Shown: positions 24,538 through 33,532, numbered from the stretch's first letter. The stretch is DNA of 56,657 bases from Streptomyces sp. B93 (GCF_018070565.1 NZ_JAGPXL010000044.1:1-56657); one strand, 5' to 3'. The notes: generated by a model from the letters alone, not told the origin. Program-made: numbers and translations.

Positions 24538-26085
24538 GTGGAACGCGTGGACCTCATGCCCCCGACCGCCGACGACGACGCCGTGGCGCACGATGATGCC
24601 CCAGCCCACGGTGCCGCTCTCGCCGACGCCTACGCCTGCGCGCCCCTGCTCAACTGTCTGCTGCGCGAGGTGGCCCACCCACTGCCCGGCCACGGGCCGC
24701 GCCGGGTCTTCCGGCTGCCCGGCGGACGGCTGCTGCGGGTGCGCGGCACCCGGCGCCCCGCCGCACCCGAGGTGCACACGGACGGACGCTGGCACCGCCT
24801 CGGCCATAACGATCTGGTCAAACTCGTCGCCGAGGAACTCGACCGGCACACCGGACTGTCCAACCCCGACCTGCCCGCCGAGATGCTGGACAGCCGCGAC
24901 GCGGTCGCCGCGCTGCTCGCCGCCCGCGTCCGGGCGACGGCGCCCCGGGACCCGTATCTCCGCTCCGAACAGGCCCTGATCACCGGCCACCCGTACCACC
25001 CCGCCCCCAAGGCGCGCGGCGGCGGCCCCCCCGGCGCCTGGCTGCCGTACGCTCCGGAGGCGCACGCCCGCTTTCCGCTGGTGCTCCTCGGGGTGCGCGA
25101 GGACAGCGTCGCCGAGGAGGGCGACACCTCCGCCCTCGACGCCCTCGCCCCCGCCCCGCCCGGCTACCGCCTGCTGCCCGCCCACCCCTGGCAGCTGGAC
25201 CTGACCGCCCCCACCCTCGCCCCCGCCTTCGCGGACGGCCGCCTGGTCCGGCTCGGCGACACCGGCTTCGACACCTGGCCGACGGCGGCGATCCGCACCG
25301 TCCACGCCCCCACCCACGACCTGTTCCTGAAGTTCAGCCTCGATGTGCGCATCACCAACGACATCCGGCGGCTGTGGCGGCACGACCTGGAGAAGCTGCG
25401 GCGCACCGACACCGCCGTGACCCGCGCCTTCGCCGCGTCCGGCGGACCGGCCGCCTGGCTGGCCGACCGCGGCTACCGCACCGCCTCCTTCGCCTTCGAG
25501 GAACTCGCCGTCCTGGTCCGCGACGGGATGCGGGGCCATCTTCGGCCCGGTGGCACCCCGTTGCTGGCCGCCGCGCTCGTGGAGGGCTTCGACGGCAACC
25601 CGCTGGACGGCCCCCTGGACCCGGCGCGCTGGTGGGAGGCGTACCTCGCCCAGGTCGTACCGCCCGCCCTCGCCGCGTTCGCCGACCACGGCGTCGTCCT
25701 GGAGGCCCATCTCCAGAACACCCTGATCGCCGTGGACGCCGACGGCACGCCCGTGCAGGCGCTCTACCGGGACGCCGAGGGCGTGAAGCTGCTGACCGAC
25801 ACCGGCCGGGCGGCCGGGTGGGAGCGGCTGGTGTACTGCCTGGTCGTCAACAACCTGCTCGAGGTCGCCGGGGCGCTCACCGAACGGCACCCCGGCCTCG
25901 ACCCCTGGCCCGCCGCCCGCCGCGCGCTCACCCGGCCCGGCCTGCCCGAGGCCACCGCCCTGCGCACCGCGCCCACCCTGCCCGCCAAGACCAACCTGCT
26001 GCTGCGCTGGACCGGCGCGGACGGCGCCGCCGCCCGCTACCGGCCGCTGCCCAACCCGCTGGCCGACGCGCCGGACGGGCGTTAG
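24538..26085 (+). CDS. Second IucA/IucC-family NIS siderophore synthetase
   Basis: NIS synthetase of 515 aa. Motifs parallel the neighbour: GHPYHPAPKARGG, LLPAHPWQLD, the ATP-site region TWPTAAIRTVHAP with FLKFSLDVRITNDIRR, EAHLQNTLIAVD, ALYRDAEGVKLL, VVNNLLEVAG and C-terminal RPLPNPLADA. GTG at 24538 is chosen because GCAGGGA lies just upstream; an ATG at 24553 is the alternative. Divergent from the other synthetase with a 103-bp gap, in which I do not see a typical DmdR/IdeR iron box. It ends 4 nt into the convergent solute-binding gene. Confidence 0.88.
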   Translation: MERVDLMPPTADDDAVAHDDAPAHGAALADAYACAPLLNCLLREVAHPLPGHGPRRVFRLPGGRLLRVRGTRRPAAPEVHTDGRWHRLGHNDLVKLVAEELDRHTGLSNPDLPAEMLDSRDAVAALLAARVRATAPRDPYLRSEQALITGHPYHPAPKARGGGPPGAWLPYAPEAHARFPLVLLGVREDSVAEEGDTSALDALAPAPPGYRLLPAHPWQLDLTAPTLAPAFADGRLVRLGDTGFDTWPTAAIRTVHAPTHDLFLKFSLDVRITNDIRRLWRHDLEKLRRTDTAVTRAFAASGGPAAWLADRGYRTASFAFEELAVLVRDGMRGHLRPGGTPLLAAALVEGFDGNPLDGPLDPARWWEAYLAQVVPPALAAFADHGVVLEAHLQNTLIAVDADGTPVQALYRDAEGVKLLTDTGRAAGWERLVYCLVVNNLLEVAGALTERHPGLDPWPAARRALTRPGLPEATALRTAPTLPAKTNLLLRWTGADGAAARYRPLPNPLADAPDGR

Positions 26086-27326
26086 CCGCACACCCTCTTC
26101 AGGCCCGCCCGGGTGGGGGACTGCGCGTCCTGCACCCGCTGCAAGTCCCGCAGCAGGTCCGGGATGTCCAGGTCCACCCCGTCCGCGGCCCGGGCCGCGG
26201 TCAGCAAGGTGGCCTCGTAGAAGGCGTCCCGGACGGCGGGGGCCATGACGTCGGAGGCGTCCAGACAGCGGGGTTTGCCTTCCTCGCCGGTGAGCCGCTT
26301 GGCGATCGCCCTGCCGACGTCCCCGGCCTTCGCCGGTACCGCGTTGTTCGCCGAGAAGACGTTCGCGTGCGTGGCCCACGCGCGCTGGCCGTCCCGGGAG
26401 GCGAGCTTCCCGATCAGCTCACGGGCCCGCGGGCGGTCGCTGAACAGCGCGGCGAAGTCACCGGTCACCTCATGGGCCCGCACCTCGTAGGGGCCGCCGG
26501 GCAGCAGCGCGGCCGAGTCGGTCAGACCCGCCTCCTGCTCCCCGTAGAAGGCGCGCGCGAAGGAACCCTGGTGCTCCAGGGTGCAGCCGTCCTGCCAGCC
26601 CGCGAAGAGCAGCCCGTTGCGGTCCGGGTCGCCTCGGTGATCGGTGAGCACTGCCCGCTCGGCGGCCCCCGGGTTCTCCTCAAGCAACTCCCCCCACGCC
26701 TTCCAGGCGGTCAGCACCGGCTCGTCCGTCCACTCGTCACGGCCCAGCACCCAGTCGCTGTAGGCCTTCGGCCCCGACCCTTGCAGCACCAGGTCCTCGA
26801 TCCAGTCGCTGCCGGGCCAGCCCGAGGCGCCGTCGTCGCCCATCCCGATGCACCAGCTCTCCAGCGGCGCCGGTCCGCCGGTGGGCTCGTTGCCCTTTCG
26901 GTACCAGACGATGCTCTTCAGGTCCGCCTTCACCGGAACCCAGTACACGTGTTCCGAGGTACGGCCCGAACTCCACGGCGCGCCGTACTGCGTCTCGTCG
27001 TAGAGGCCGTTCAGCGGCTCCAGGCGGCGCTGGTCGGCGTACTCGGCGAGTTCGCCGACACCCGGCATGATCGCGATGTCCGGGGGTTCGCCCGACTGCA
27101 CCTGGGAGAGCAGCACCTCACGCTGGGCGGCCGTGCCCTGGTAGTCGAAGGGGACGCCGAGGCCGCGCAGCACCTCCTCGAACTGGGTCTCCTGGGTGTC
27201 CGTCCAGGGGCCGAGGATCGTCACCGGCCTCTCGTCGTCCCGCTGCGACCAGAGCGCCACCAGGCCGCCGCCCGCGACCAGCGCCAGCACCACCAGCAGC
27301 GCCACCAGCTTGAACCGTCCCGTCAC
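26082..27326 (-). CDS. Membrane-anchored extracellular solute-binding protein (sensor-like)
   Basis: A 414-aa solute-binding protein of the family-1 (carbohydrate) type, but anchored by an uncleaved-looking N-terminal helix (LVALLVVLALVAGGGLVALW) rather than a lipobox. Typical blocks are PDIAIMPGVGELAEYADQRRLEPL, VYWVPVKADLKSIVWYRKG and LFAGWQDGCTLEHQGSFARAF. There are no ABC permease or ATPase genes nearby. It is the last gene of the five-gene kinase operon, its GTG overlapping the stop of the four-TM protein (GTGA). By analogy with GlnH of the mycobacterial GlnH-GlnX-PknG pathway, I infer that it senses a ligand for signalling rather than for transport. Confidence 0.8.
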   Translation of the reverse strand: MTGRFKLVALLVVLALVAGGGLVALWSQRDDERPVTILGPWTDTQETQFEEVLRGLGVPFDYQGTAAQREVLLSQVQSGEPPDIAIMPGVGELAEYADQRRLEPLNGLYDETQYGAPWSSGRTSEHVYWVPVKADLKSIVWYRKGNEPTGGPAPLESWCIGMGDDGASGWPGSDWIEDLVLQGSGPKAYSDWVLGRDEWTDEPVLTAWKAWGELLEENPGAAERAVLTDHRGDPDRNGLLFAGWQDGCTLEHQGSFARAFYGEQEAGLTDSAALLPGGPYEVRAHEVTGDFAALFSDRPRARELIGKLASRDGQRAWATHANVFSANNAVPAKAGDVGRAIAKRLTGEEGKPRCLDASDVMAPAVRDAFYEATLLTAARAADGVDLDIPDLLRDLQRVQDAQSPTRAGLKRVCG

Positions 27327-28327
27327 CGGCGCCTCCAGTAGTCGTTGCCGAGCCGCAGCCAGAGCCCCACCGCGGGCAGTACGACGATCAACAGGCCCCC
27401 GATCACGGCCCCCTGGTACACCCGCCCGGTCCGTGCCGCGACCGCCAGATCCCCCCGGACCTCCTCGGACTTCCCGGTCAGGCCCTCCTGCCGGCGGACC
27501 AGCTTGGAGCCGAAGCCCGACACGCGGGAGGCCTCGGTGATCTCCCGCAGATCGGCACGGACGGCGTCCAGCCGGTGCTGTGTGGTGAACACCGCCCACA
27601 GCGGGACCACCGCGAACAGCACGGTGAGCACGAGGGCGACCAGCAGATACGGGTTCCAGTCCCGGCCGCAGCGGTCGCGCAGCACGAACAGCGCGGACAG
27701 CAGCGTCAACGCGAGTGCCAGCAGCGCGGCCTCGGCGAGCCACCAGCCGCCGCGCTGCGCCCAGCCCATGGTCGCGGTGGCCGAGGCGCGGTCCAGCTCC
27801 TGCCGCTGCAACTGGTCGAGGCGCGGCACCAGTCCGACGCGCGCCCGCAGCAGCAGCGAGCGCGCCTCCTCCTGCTTGTGTTCGCGCATCACCGGCTGGT
27901 CGTGGTACAGGGTCATGGCGCTGGTGATGGAGTTGTCGTAGGAGGCGAGCAGCCCGTTCACCGTGCCGAGGTCCTGGTCCGTGCGCTCCCCGATCCGGGA
28001 CAGGCCCTGGTCGGCCGCGGACAGATGGGCGCGGTACGTCTCGCCCGCACCGGCCACGTCCACGAGCCCGAGGTCGACCAGGTTCTGCACCTCCCAGTGG
28101 GCGCGCAGCACCGCGAGCCGGGTCGCGGCGAGCCCTTGCACGGCGGGCGCCTGACGGTCGGCGAGGGTCTCGGCGGCCCGCTGGGTGTGCCGGTAGGACA
28201 CCAGCAGGGTGCTCACCGCGACCACCGAGCACACCAGGACGACCACCAGATGCGCCTCCAGCAGCCGACGCGTACGCACCGCGCCCAGCCGCGCCCGCCA
28301 GAAGGCCGTGGGCGACCGCCCGCTCAC
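27323..28327 (-). CDS. Four-TM membrane protein, GlnX-like
   Basis: A 334-aa integral membrane protein. Topology read from the sequence: TM1 about 25-45 (LVVVLVCSVVAVSTLLVSY); a helical outer domain of about 130 residues rich in charged heptads; TM2 (WWLAEAALLALALTLLSALF); TM3 (YLLVALVLTVLFAVVPLWAVF); a second outer helical loop with DAVRADLREITEASRV; and TM4 (VYQGAVIGGLLIVVLPAVGLWL). This layout resembles GlnX, the membrane partner of PknG. GTG start overlaps the vWA gene stop and its own stop overlaps the solute-binding gene (both GTGA). Sequence identity to GlnX was not tested. Confidence 0.75.
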   Translation of the reverse strand: MSGRSPTAFWRARLGAVRTRRLLEAHLVVVLVCSVVAVSTLLVSYRHTQRAAETLADRQAPAVQGLAATRLAVLRAHWEVQNLVDLGLVDVAGAGETYRAHLSAADQGLSRIGERTDQDLGTVNGLLASYDNSITSAMTLYHDQPVMREHKQEEARSLLLRARVGLVPRLDQLQRQELDRASATATMGWAQRGGWWLAEAALLALALTLLSALFVLRDRCGRDWNPYLLVALVLTVLFAVVPLWAVFTTQHRLDAVRADLREITEASRVSGFGSKLVRRQEGLTGKSEEVRGDLAVAARTGRVYQGAVIGGLLIVVLPAVGLWLRLGNDYWRRR

Positions 28328-29733
28328 AGCAGCTTCTCCCCACAGGCGACGCAGTACCGGGCCTCGCTCCCGGCCGGGGTACGGCAGTGGCGGCAGCGCG
28401 GCCCCGGCGGCTGGCCGGCGACATCGACGAGGGGGCCGCCCGGCCGGGAACCGGCCCGCAGGATCATCGGGCCGAGCGTGTGGGCGTCGACGGTGGTGCG
28501 CACCCGGACCCGGCCCTCGGACGCGTCCTCGATGTCGGCCACGGCGCGGATCTCGTGCAGCACCCACTCCGCGCCGTACCGGGTGGCGAGTTGCGCCGCC
28601 CGCCCCAGCAGGCGTTCCGCCTCCTCCCGCCGCTGCTCCTTGATCGCGACCAGGCCCTGGCGCAGCGCGGCCCGCATCGCGGTCGTGGCATTCATCGAAA
28701 GCACGGAGCGCACGGAGCGCGCGCTCGTGCCGCCCGCAGGACCGGGCGAGGACTGCGCGGGCCGGTGCCAGCGGGCGGTGACCGGCAGGTGGGTGTCGCC
28801 GACGGAGACCATGGCGAACAGCAGGTCGGTGGCGAGCGGATCGGTGTCGGCGTCGGCGACGAGGGTGAGGAGGTAGTCGTAGCCGCCCGGCTGCCACTGG
28901 TAGGCGGGGAAGCGCCAGCGGTACGGCCGCCCGGGCACCGGCAGCCCGCCGAGCCGGTGCGGGCGGGGTGCCTTCTCGACGAGGGAGACCTGCCGGACGG
29001 TCGGCCGCGCGGTCACCTCGATGGGCAGCTGGGGGGTGTGCGCCCGGCGCAGCCGCTGGACGGCCGCGGTGATCGCCGAGGTGAGGCCCCCCTCCACGAA
29101 CTCGGCGGTGCCGTGCAGCCGTTCGGCGAGGGCGAGCAGCGGGTCGGGGGCCCAGTCGTTGCCGACGGCGAACACATCGCAGGTGAACTGCCCCGCGCAG
29201 GCGTCCAGTTCCTCCTGGAGCGAGGTATCGTCGGGGGCGCTGCTGCCGTCGGTGATCAGCACCAGATGGCGTACGGCCAGCGGACGGGCGGCGAGCAGGG
29301 CACGCGCCCGGGCCACCCAGGCGGCGTACCCGGCGGGCCGTGGACCGTCCCGGTGCAGCGGTACGGCACCCATGGCGAAGGCGGCCCGGCGCTTCTCCCG
29401 GGCGTCGGCGACGGCCCACTCCGCCTCGCCCAGGGGGTAGCAGCGGACCGGTGCGGGGCCGCCGCCCCCGAGCACGGTGAAGGAGATGTCGTCGGGCAGG
29501 GCGCGCAGCGCGGCGGGCAGCGCGCGCCGCACGGCCGACCGGCGCGGTTCGGCGACGTCCACCGCGATGATCACCGCCAGTTCCACGGCCGGGAGTCCCG
29601 CGGCGGCGCCGTCGGCGGTCACCTCCACCCGCAGGTGCGCCTCCAGGGTGGCGTTGCGGCGCGGGGTCAGGTCCCGGTCGTGGTCGACATGGAGCCGCAC
29701 ACCGAGGTGCGGCGGCCGGACGAGGCTGCTCAT
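28324..29733 (-). CDS. vWA-like protein with degenerate MIDAS and zinc ribbon
   Basis: A 469-aa cytoplasmic protein. The N-terminal ~50 residues form a beta-strand region, then a vWA fold: VELAVIIAVDVAEPRRS and HLVLITDGSSAPDD. The MIDAS Asp is kept but the DxSxS serines are replaced by DVAEP, so metal binding is probably weak or lost. A beta-sandwich (about 240-330), a helical TPR-like segment (ALRQGLVAIKEQRREEAERLL) and a C-terminal zinc ribbon CRHCRTPAGSEARYCVACG follow. ATG at 29733 is used; a GTG at 29748 is possible and the AAGGAG spacing favours neither. Third gene of the kinase operon, 46 bp after the kinase stop. Confidence 0.75.
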   Translation of the reverse strand: MSSLVRPPHLGVRLHVDHDRDLTPRRNATLEAHLRVEVTADGAAAGLPAVELAVIIAVDVAEPRRSAVRRALPAALRALPDDISFTVLGGGGPAPVRCYPLGEAEWAVADAREKRRAAFAMGAVPLHRDGPRPAGYAAWVARARALLAARPLAVRHLVLITDGSSAPDDTSLQEELDACAGQFTCDVFAVGNDWAPDPLLALAERLHGTAEFVEGGLTSAITAAVQRLRRAHTPQLPIEVTARPTVRQVSLVEKAPRPHRLGGLPVPGRPYRWRFPAYQWQPGGYDYLLTLVADADTDPLATDLLFAMVSVGDTHLPVTARWHRPAQSSPGPAGGTSARSVRSVLSMNATTAMRAALRQGLVAIKEQRREEAERLLGRAAQLATRYGAEWVLHEIRAVADIEDASEGRVRVRTTVDAHTLGPMILRAGSRPGGPLVDVAGQPPGPRCRHCRTPAGSEARYCVACGEKLL

Positions 29734-29779
29734 GCGGTACGTCACCACTCCTTCGCTGGCCGGTCGGGGGCGGGTGCGC

Positions 29780-32068
29780 TCACACCGCGGTCTGCGGCCG
29801 CACCGCGTGTGAGAGGTCCACGAGATGGTCGTGGGCGTCGGCCGACTCCCGGTGCTGGGTGGCCAGTCGCCGGTAGTGGTCCTCCATCTGCGCGCGCACC
29901 TCGTGCTCCTCGACGCTCAGGCGCCGCAGCTGCCGGGCGCTTCCCCGGCCGGGCCGGTCGGCGCGGTGGTACAGCGCGTCCAGCTTCCACTCGTGCAGCT
30001 CGGTGCTCAGGCGCAGCGCCTCGTCCTCGGAGAGGCGGGGCTCGCCGACGCCCGGGTTACGGCGCTTGAGGCGGTGCAGTTCGGCCAGCGCCGCGTCCGC
30101 CTCGGTCGGTGTCGGCAGCGGATCCGGTCCGCCGGGCAGCCGGGCCGCGCGGATGCGCAAGGCGGCGATCCGGGCCACGTTGTGGTCCAGGGAGCCCGCC
30201 CGGACCCGGCCCAGCACCTCCAGGGCCGCCTCCCGGTCGCCGTCCCGCAGCGCGAGCCGGGCGAGGCCCAGGGCGGCGCCGCCGTGCGCGGGGTTGCGGG
30301 CGAACACGGCCTCGTACAGCTCCTTCGCGGTGGGGCCGCCGGTGTCGTCGCCGAGGGACTCCGCGCAGTAGGCGAGGGCAAGTTTGGGCGCGTACTCGCC
30401 GGGCAGGTCCAGGCGGACCCGGCTGAAGTGGGTCCGGGCCGCGGCCAGCTGACGCGGGTCGGCGTCGAGGTCGGCGCGGCGCAGCGCCACCAGGGCGCGG
30501 TGCCACTGGAGCCGCCACTGCCGCACGGCGCGCGGGCCCGGGATGGAGTCGGCGGTGTCCAGTTCCTCCTGGGCGCGCTCCAGGTCCTCCCGCCCGTCAC
30601 GGCCGAGCAGGACCCGCACGTTGTGCAGACAGACCTCCACCGAGGTGGGCCGCTCCCCGTCCTGGCCGAGCAGCTGGTCCGGGTCGTAGCCGCTGCTCAC
30701 CTCGAACCGCGCGGTCTGCGGGTCCTGCGGATAGCGCCTGGGCACCGGCAGACAGCGGGCGATCTCCGTGGGCGTGGGCGCGCCGAGGTCCAGGGCGGGG
30801 GCGACGGGAGGGTCGTAGCGGTGCCGGAGCGGGCGGCCGCGCCAGTGCGTGATGCCCGGGACCGTGCCGAGCCGGGCGCCGAGCAGCCGGGGCGACGGCC
30901 GGAAGTACTGGGACGGCTCGGGCGGGTCGCTCTTGCCGCGCAGCGCGCGGATCTCCCGCAGCGCGCCCCGCAACTGCCCCGCCATGTCGTGCGCGCTCGC
31001 GAACCGCAGGCCGGGGTCGGTGCGCGTGGCCCGCTCCACGACCCACCAGAACGACGCGGCACCGAGGCCTGGCACCTCGTCCACCGCCCACACGGCGAGG
31101 TCGCGCAGGGTGGCGCCGACGGTGTGCAGGTCATGGGCGACCGTCAGCAGCCCGGTCGACTCCGTCTCGGGCGCCATGTACGGCGGGGTGACGTGGGCGG
31201 GCGGCTCGGTCTGGCCCTCCTCGCGCATGCCGCCGAGGTCGATGACCTTGACGCCGTCGCGGTGGTGCACGACGTTCGACGGCTTCATGTCGCCGTACAG
31301 GAAGACCCGTTCGCCGCCCGCGTGCAGATGGCCGAGCGCCTCCAGGATCTGGCAGCCGTACGCGGCGACGTGCTCGATGTCGAGGACGAACTCGCCGCGC
31401 CGGGTCTCCTCGACGACCTTCTCCAGGGTGCCGTCGCCGACGTCGTCCATGACGACGTAACCGCCGGTCACCTCGCCGCTGTCGGACTGCCGGGCGACGA
31501 AGTCGCGGATCTGGACGATGCGGGGGTGGCGAATGGCGACGAGGTTGCGGCGTTCGACGTCCGCGAGCCGGGCGCCGTCGCGTTCGTAGCGGTTGAGCAG
31601 GCCCTTGACGGCGACCACGTCACCGAGGTGGGTGTCCTCGGCGAGATAGACCCAGCCCTGGCCGCCGTGCGCGATCGGCCCGAGGATGCGGTACTGGTCG
31701 CGCAGCACGTCGCCGGCGGCGAGGTCGGGCCGGTACGAGTAGGGCTCGCCGCACGCCGGGCAGTACCCCTGGACCGGCACCGGGCCCGCGGTGTGGGGCG
31801 GGGCGAAGGTGATGCCGCACTCGGGCGACGAGCAGCCCATGCGGATGCGCAGCGGCCCCTCGGCGCGGACGAGGCGGGCCCGCGCGGGACGCGGCTCGCG
31901 CTCGGGCAGCGCGAGGAGTTCCCGGGGGCCCCGCTCCCGGGGGGCGCCGGGCAGCGGCGGCAGCCCGGGGTCCTTCTCGTGGCGGCCGCACTCGGCACAG
32001 TGCCCGGTGGGCAGGACGGGGCCGCCGCAGGGGCCTCCGGTGAAGCGCCGGTGCGGGCAGGTCGGCAT
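29780..32068 (-). CDS. PknG-like Ser/Thr protein kinase with zinc ribbons and TPR tail
   Basis: A 762-aa soluble kinase laid out like mycobacterial PknG. The N-terminal metal-binding region has Cys pairs at 24/27, 79/84 and 103/106. The kinase domain is about 125-390: Gly-rich loop IAHGGQGWVYLAED, Lys155 in VVAVKGL, catalytic loop YGDMKPSN with Asp260 and Asn265 (no HRD arginine, as in PknG), DLG Asp277, APE near 300. A C-terminal helical TPR-type tail follows (about 530-740). ATG at 32068 has AAGGAGG 11 nt upstream. An ATG at 32116 that overlaps the previous stop (ATGA) would add 16 residues. There is no membrane segment, so membrane signals would come via the downstream proteins. Confidence 0.85.
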   Translation of the reverse strand: MPTCPHRRFTGGPCGGPVLPTGHCAECGRHEKDPGLPPLPGAPRERGPRELLALPEREPRPARARLVRAEGPLRIRMGCSSPECGITFAPPHTAGPVPVQGYCPACGEPYSYRPDLAAGDVLRDQYRILGPIAHGGQGWVYLAEDTHLGDVVAVKGLLNRYERDGARLADVERRNLVAIRHPRIVQIRDFVARQSDSGEVTGGYVVMDDVGDGTLEKVVEETRRGEFVLDIEHVAAYGCQILEALGHLHAGGERVFLYGDMKPSNVVHHRDGVKVIDLGGMREEGQTEPPAHVTPPYMAPETESTGLLTVAHDLHTVGATLRDLAVWAVDEVPGLGAASFWWVVERATRTDPGLRFASAHDMAGQLRGALREIRALRGKSDPPEPSQYFRPSPRLLGARLGTVPGITHWRGRPLRHRYDPPVAPALDLGAPTPTEIARCLPVPRRYPQDPQTARFEVSSGYDPDQLLGQDGERPTSVEVCLHNVRVLLGRDGREDLERAQEELDTADSIPGPRAVRQWRLQWHRALVALRRADLDADPRQLAAARTHFSRVRLDLPGEYAPKLALAYCAESLGDDTGGPTAKELYEAVFARNPAHGGAALGLARLALRDGDREAALEVLGRVRAGSLDHNVARIAALRIRAARLPGGPDPLPTPTEADAALAELHRLKRRNPGVGEPRLSEDEALRLSTELHEWKLDALYHRADRPGRGSARQLRRLSVEEHEVRAQMEDHYRRLATQHRESADAHDHLVDLSHAVRPQTAV

Positions 32069-32112
32069 CGCGGGGTGGACCTCCTTCCCGGAGTCCTGGA
32101 CCGGGCGGTGCG

Positions 32113-33441
32113 TCATCCCCGGCCGCCGTGTCGCCGCAGATCGGCACGGAGTACGGCGATCAGCTCCCGCACCCGGGTGAGCTGGGTCTGTGCGTCCATG
32201 AGGCCGTCCAGGGCGCGGCGTTCGGCGCGGCGCCGGTCGGACGTCTCGGTCGCGGTGTCCAGCGAGCCGCTGCCGACCACGCCGAGGCGGACCGCGCGGC
32301 TGAACTCGGCGCGCTCCAGCCGGGCCAGCAGGGCGTCCGCGTGCGCGAGGAGCGCGGGCCGCAGCAGGGTGTCGCGGGCCGCGGTCCAGCCGGTGCCGCC
32401 CTCGTGCCGGAAGACCAGCAGCAGCCGCACACCGCACTCCCGCAGCCGGGCGAGCAGGTCGATCAGCGGGCCCGGCTCCGGCTCCTCGTCGAGCCCGTCG
32501 ACGACGACGGCCGGCGGCGGGCCGGGTGCGGGGGCGGCGGCCCGCGCGGGGCGGCGCCGGGTGCCGAGCAGCCAGTCCCAGTACGCCAGGTACTGGCCGG
32601 GCGGGAAGGCGATGTGCTCCAGGGCGTGGTCGGCGAGGTCCGGTCTGCTGGAGCGGCCGCCGCGGTACACGGCGGCGGCGCGGTGCAGCAGATGCCGCAG
32701 CGAGCGGTCCTTGCCGCTGCCCGGCGGCACCACGGTGATCTTCACCGGGTCGTCGTCCGGGTCCCCGAACCACCGGTCGAGCCGCTCCTCGAACCCACGG
32801 TCCCAGGCGTCCGGCCCGCTCAACTCCTTCACCACGGGCGACAGTTCCGCGATCCGCTCCACCGGGATCAGATACGAGAACGCCAGCCGGTTGGTCTCCG
32901 GCAGCAGTTCGCCCATGTCCCCGCGCCAGCTGACGACCAGACCGACCACCCGCGCGGGACGCCCCTGCGACGGCCGGGTGCACACGGCGGCCCCGCTGAA
33001 GCCCGCCCGGACCACCTCCGCCCTGGTGGCGGCGTCCAGTTGCACCCGCTCCCCGCTGGCCCCGCTGATGCGGCCCCACAGGGTCATGCCGTCGTCGAAG
33101 CCCTCCGCGTAACCCGTCGCGAAGACCTCCATGCCGCCCCACAGCCGGGGCTCCAGCACCGCGGGACGCGCCTGGGGACGGGGACTGTCCAGCCGTAACA
33201 CGGCGACGTCCTCACCGCCCGACACCTCCGGCAGCCAGCCACCGGGCGCGACCCGCGCGGCCACCGGCGTCAGCTCGCGGTTCTCCGCGAACTCCACCCA
33301 CATCACGGCGTCCGGGCTCCGTACGACATGCGCACACGTCAGCACCGTGCGCCGGTCGACGAGCACCCCCGCGCCGCACAGCGGACCGTGCGCGTCGCCC
33401 CGCCGTAACCTCAACCTCCAGTCGGCACGCAGCTCCCCCAT
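32113..33441 (-). CDS. Trypsin-like serine protease fused to a P-loop-like domain
   Basis: A 442-aa protein without a signal peptide. Residues 1 to about 200 are a trypsin fold: His38 in VLTCAHVV, Asp78 in EDVAVLRLD and Ser149 in AGFSGAAV form the expected triad. A second part has a Walker-A-like VVPPGSGKDR (237-246) with Asp where Ser/Thr normally follows the Lys, and a Walker-B-like VVVDGLDEE (312-320), reminiscent of STAND ATPases but truncated. The C-terminus is a helical region (RRALDGLMDAQTQLTRVRELIAVL). First gene of the operon; its stop overlaps a possible kinase start. Divergent from a trypco2 gene, the usual partner of such proteases. Confidence 0.8.
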   Translation of the reverse strand: MGELRADWRLRLRRGDAHGPLCGAGVLVDRRTVLTCAHVVRSPDAVMWVEFAENRELTPVAARVAPGGWLPEVSGGEDVAVLRLDSPRPQARPAVLEPRLWGGMEVFATGYAEGFDDGMTLWGRISGASGERVQLDAATRAEVVRAGFSGAAVCTRPSQGRPARVVGLVVSWRGDMGELLPETNRLAFSYLIPVERIAELSPVVKELSGPDAWDRGFEERLDRWFGDPDDDPVKITVVPPGSGKDRSLRHLLHRAAAVYRGGRSSRPDLADHALEHIAFPPGQYLAYWDWLLGTRRRPARAAAPAPGPPPAVVVDGLDEEPEPGPLIDLLARLRECGVRLLLVFRHEGGTGWTAARDTLLRPALLAHADALLARLERAEFSRAVRLGVVGSGSLDTATETSDRRRAERRALDGLMDAQTQLTRVRELIAVLRADLRRHGGRG

Positions 33442-33449
33442 ACCGCCTC

Positions 33450-33455
33450 ACCCTA
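33450..33455 (-). promoter_or_regulatory. Candidate -10 box for the protease-kinase operon
   Basis: TAGGGT on the minus strand, 8 nt before the ATG at 33441, implies a leaderless or nearly leaderless mRNA. On the other strand TAGACT (33478-33483) may be the -10 for the trypco2 gene. No clear -35 is seen for either. Confidence 0.4.
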
Positions 33456-33532
33456 CGCGCGGGGTACGTCACCTCCCTAGACTCGTGACGAGGCTCGGTC
33501 AGCCAATCGTGGGAAGACGGGGGTGAGTTGAC

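Noticed and set aside
22909..26379. A 1156-codon minus-strand frame over the siderophore synthetases
   Set aside because: Shadow of the NIS synthetase and solute-binding genes; low-complexity translation with no recognisable domain.
26082..27326. Ordinary ABC sugar transporter binding protein
   Set aside because: No lipobox, no permease or ATPase gene nearby, and GTGA coupling to a kinase-operon membrane protein; a sensor role fits better.
29825..33112. A 1095-codon plus-strand frame over the kinase and protease
   Set aside because: Antisense to genes with intact catalytic motifs; translation is compositionally biased and matches nothing.
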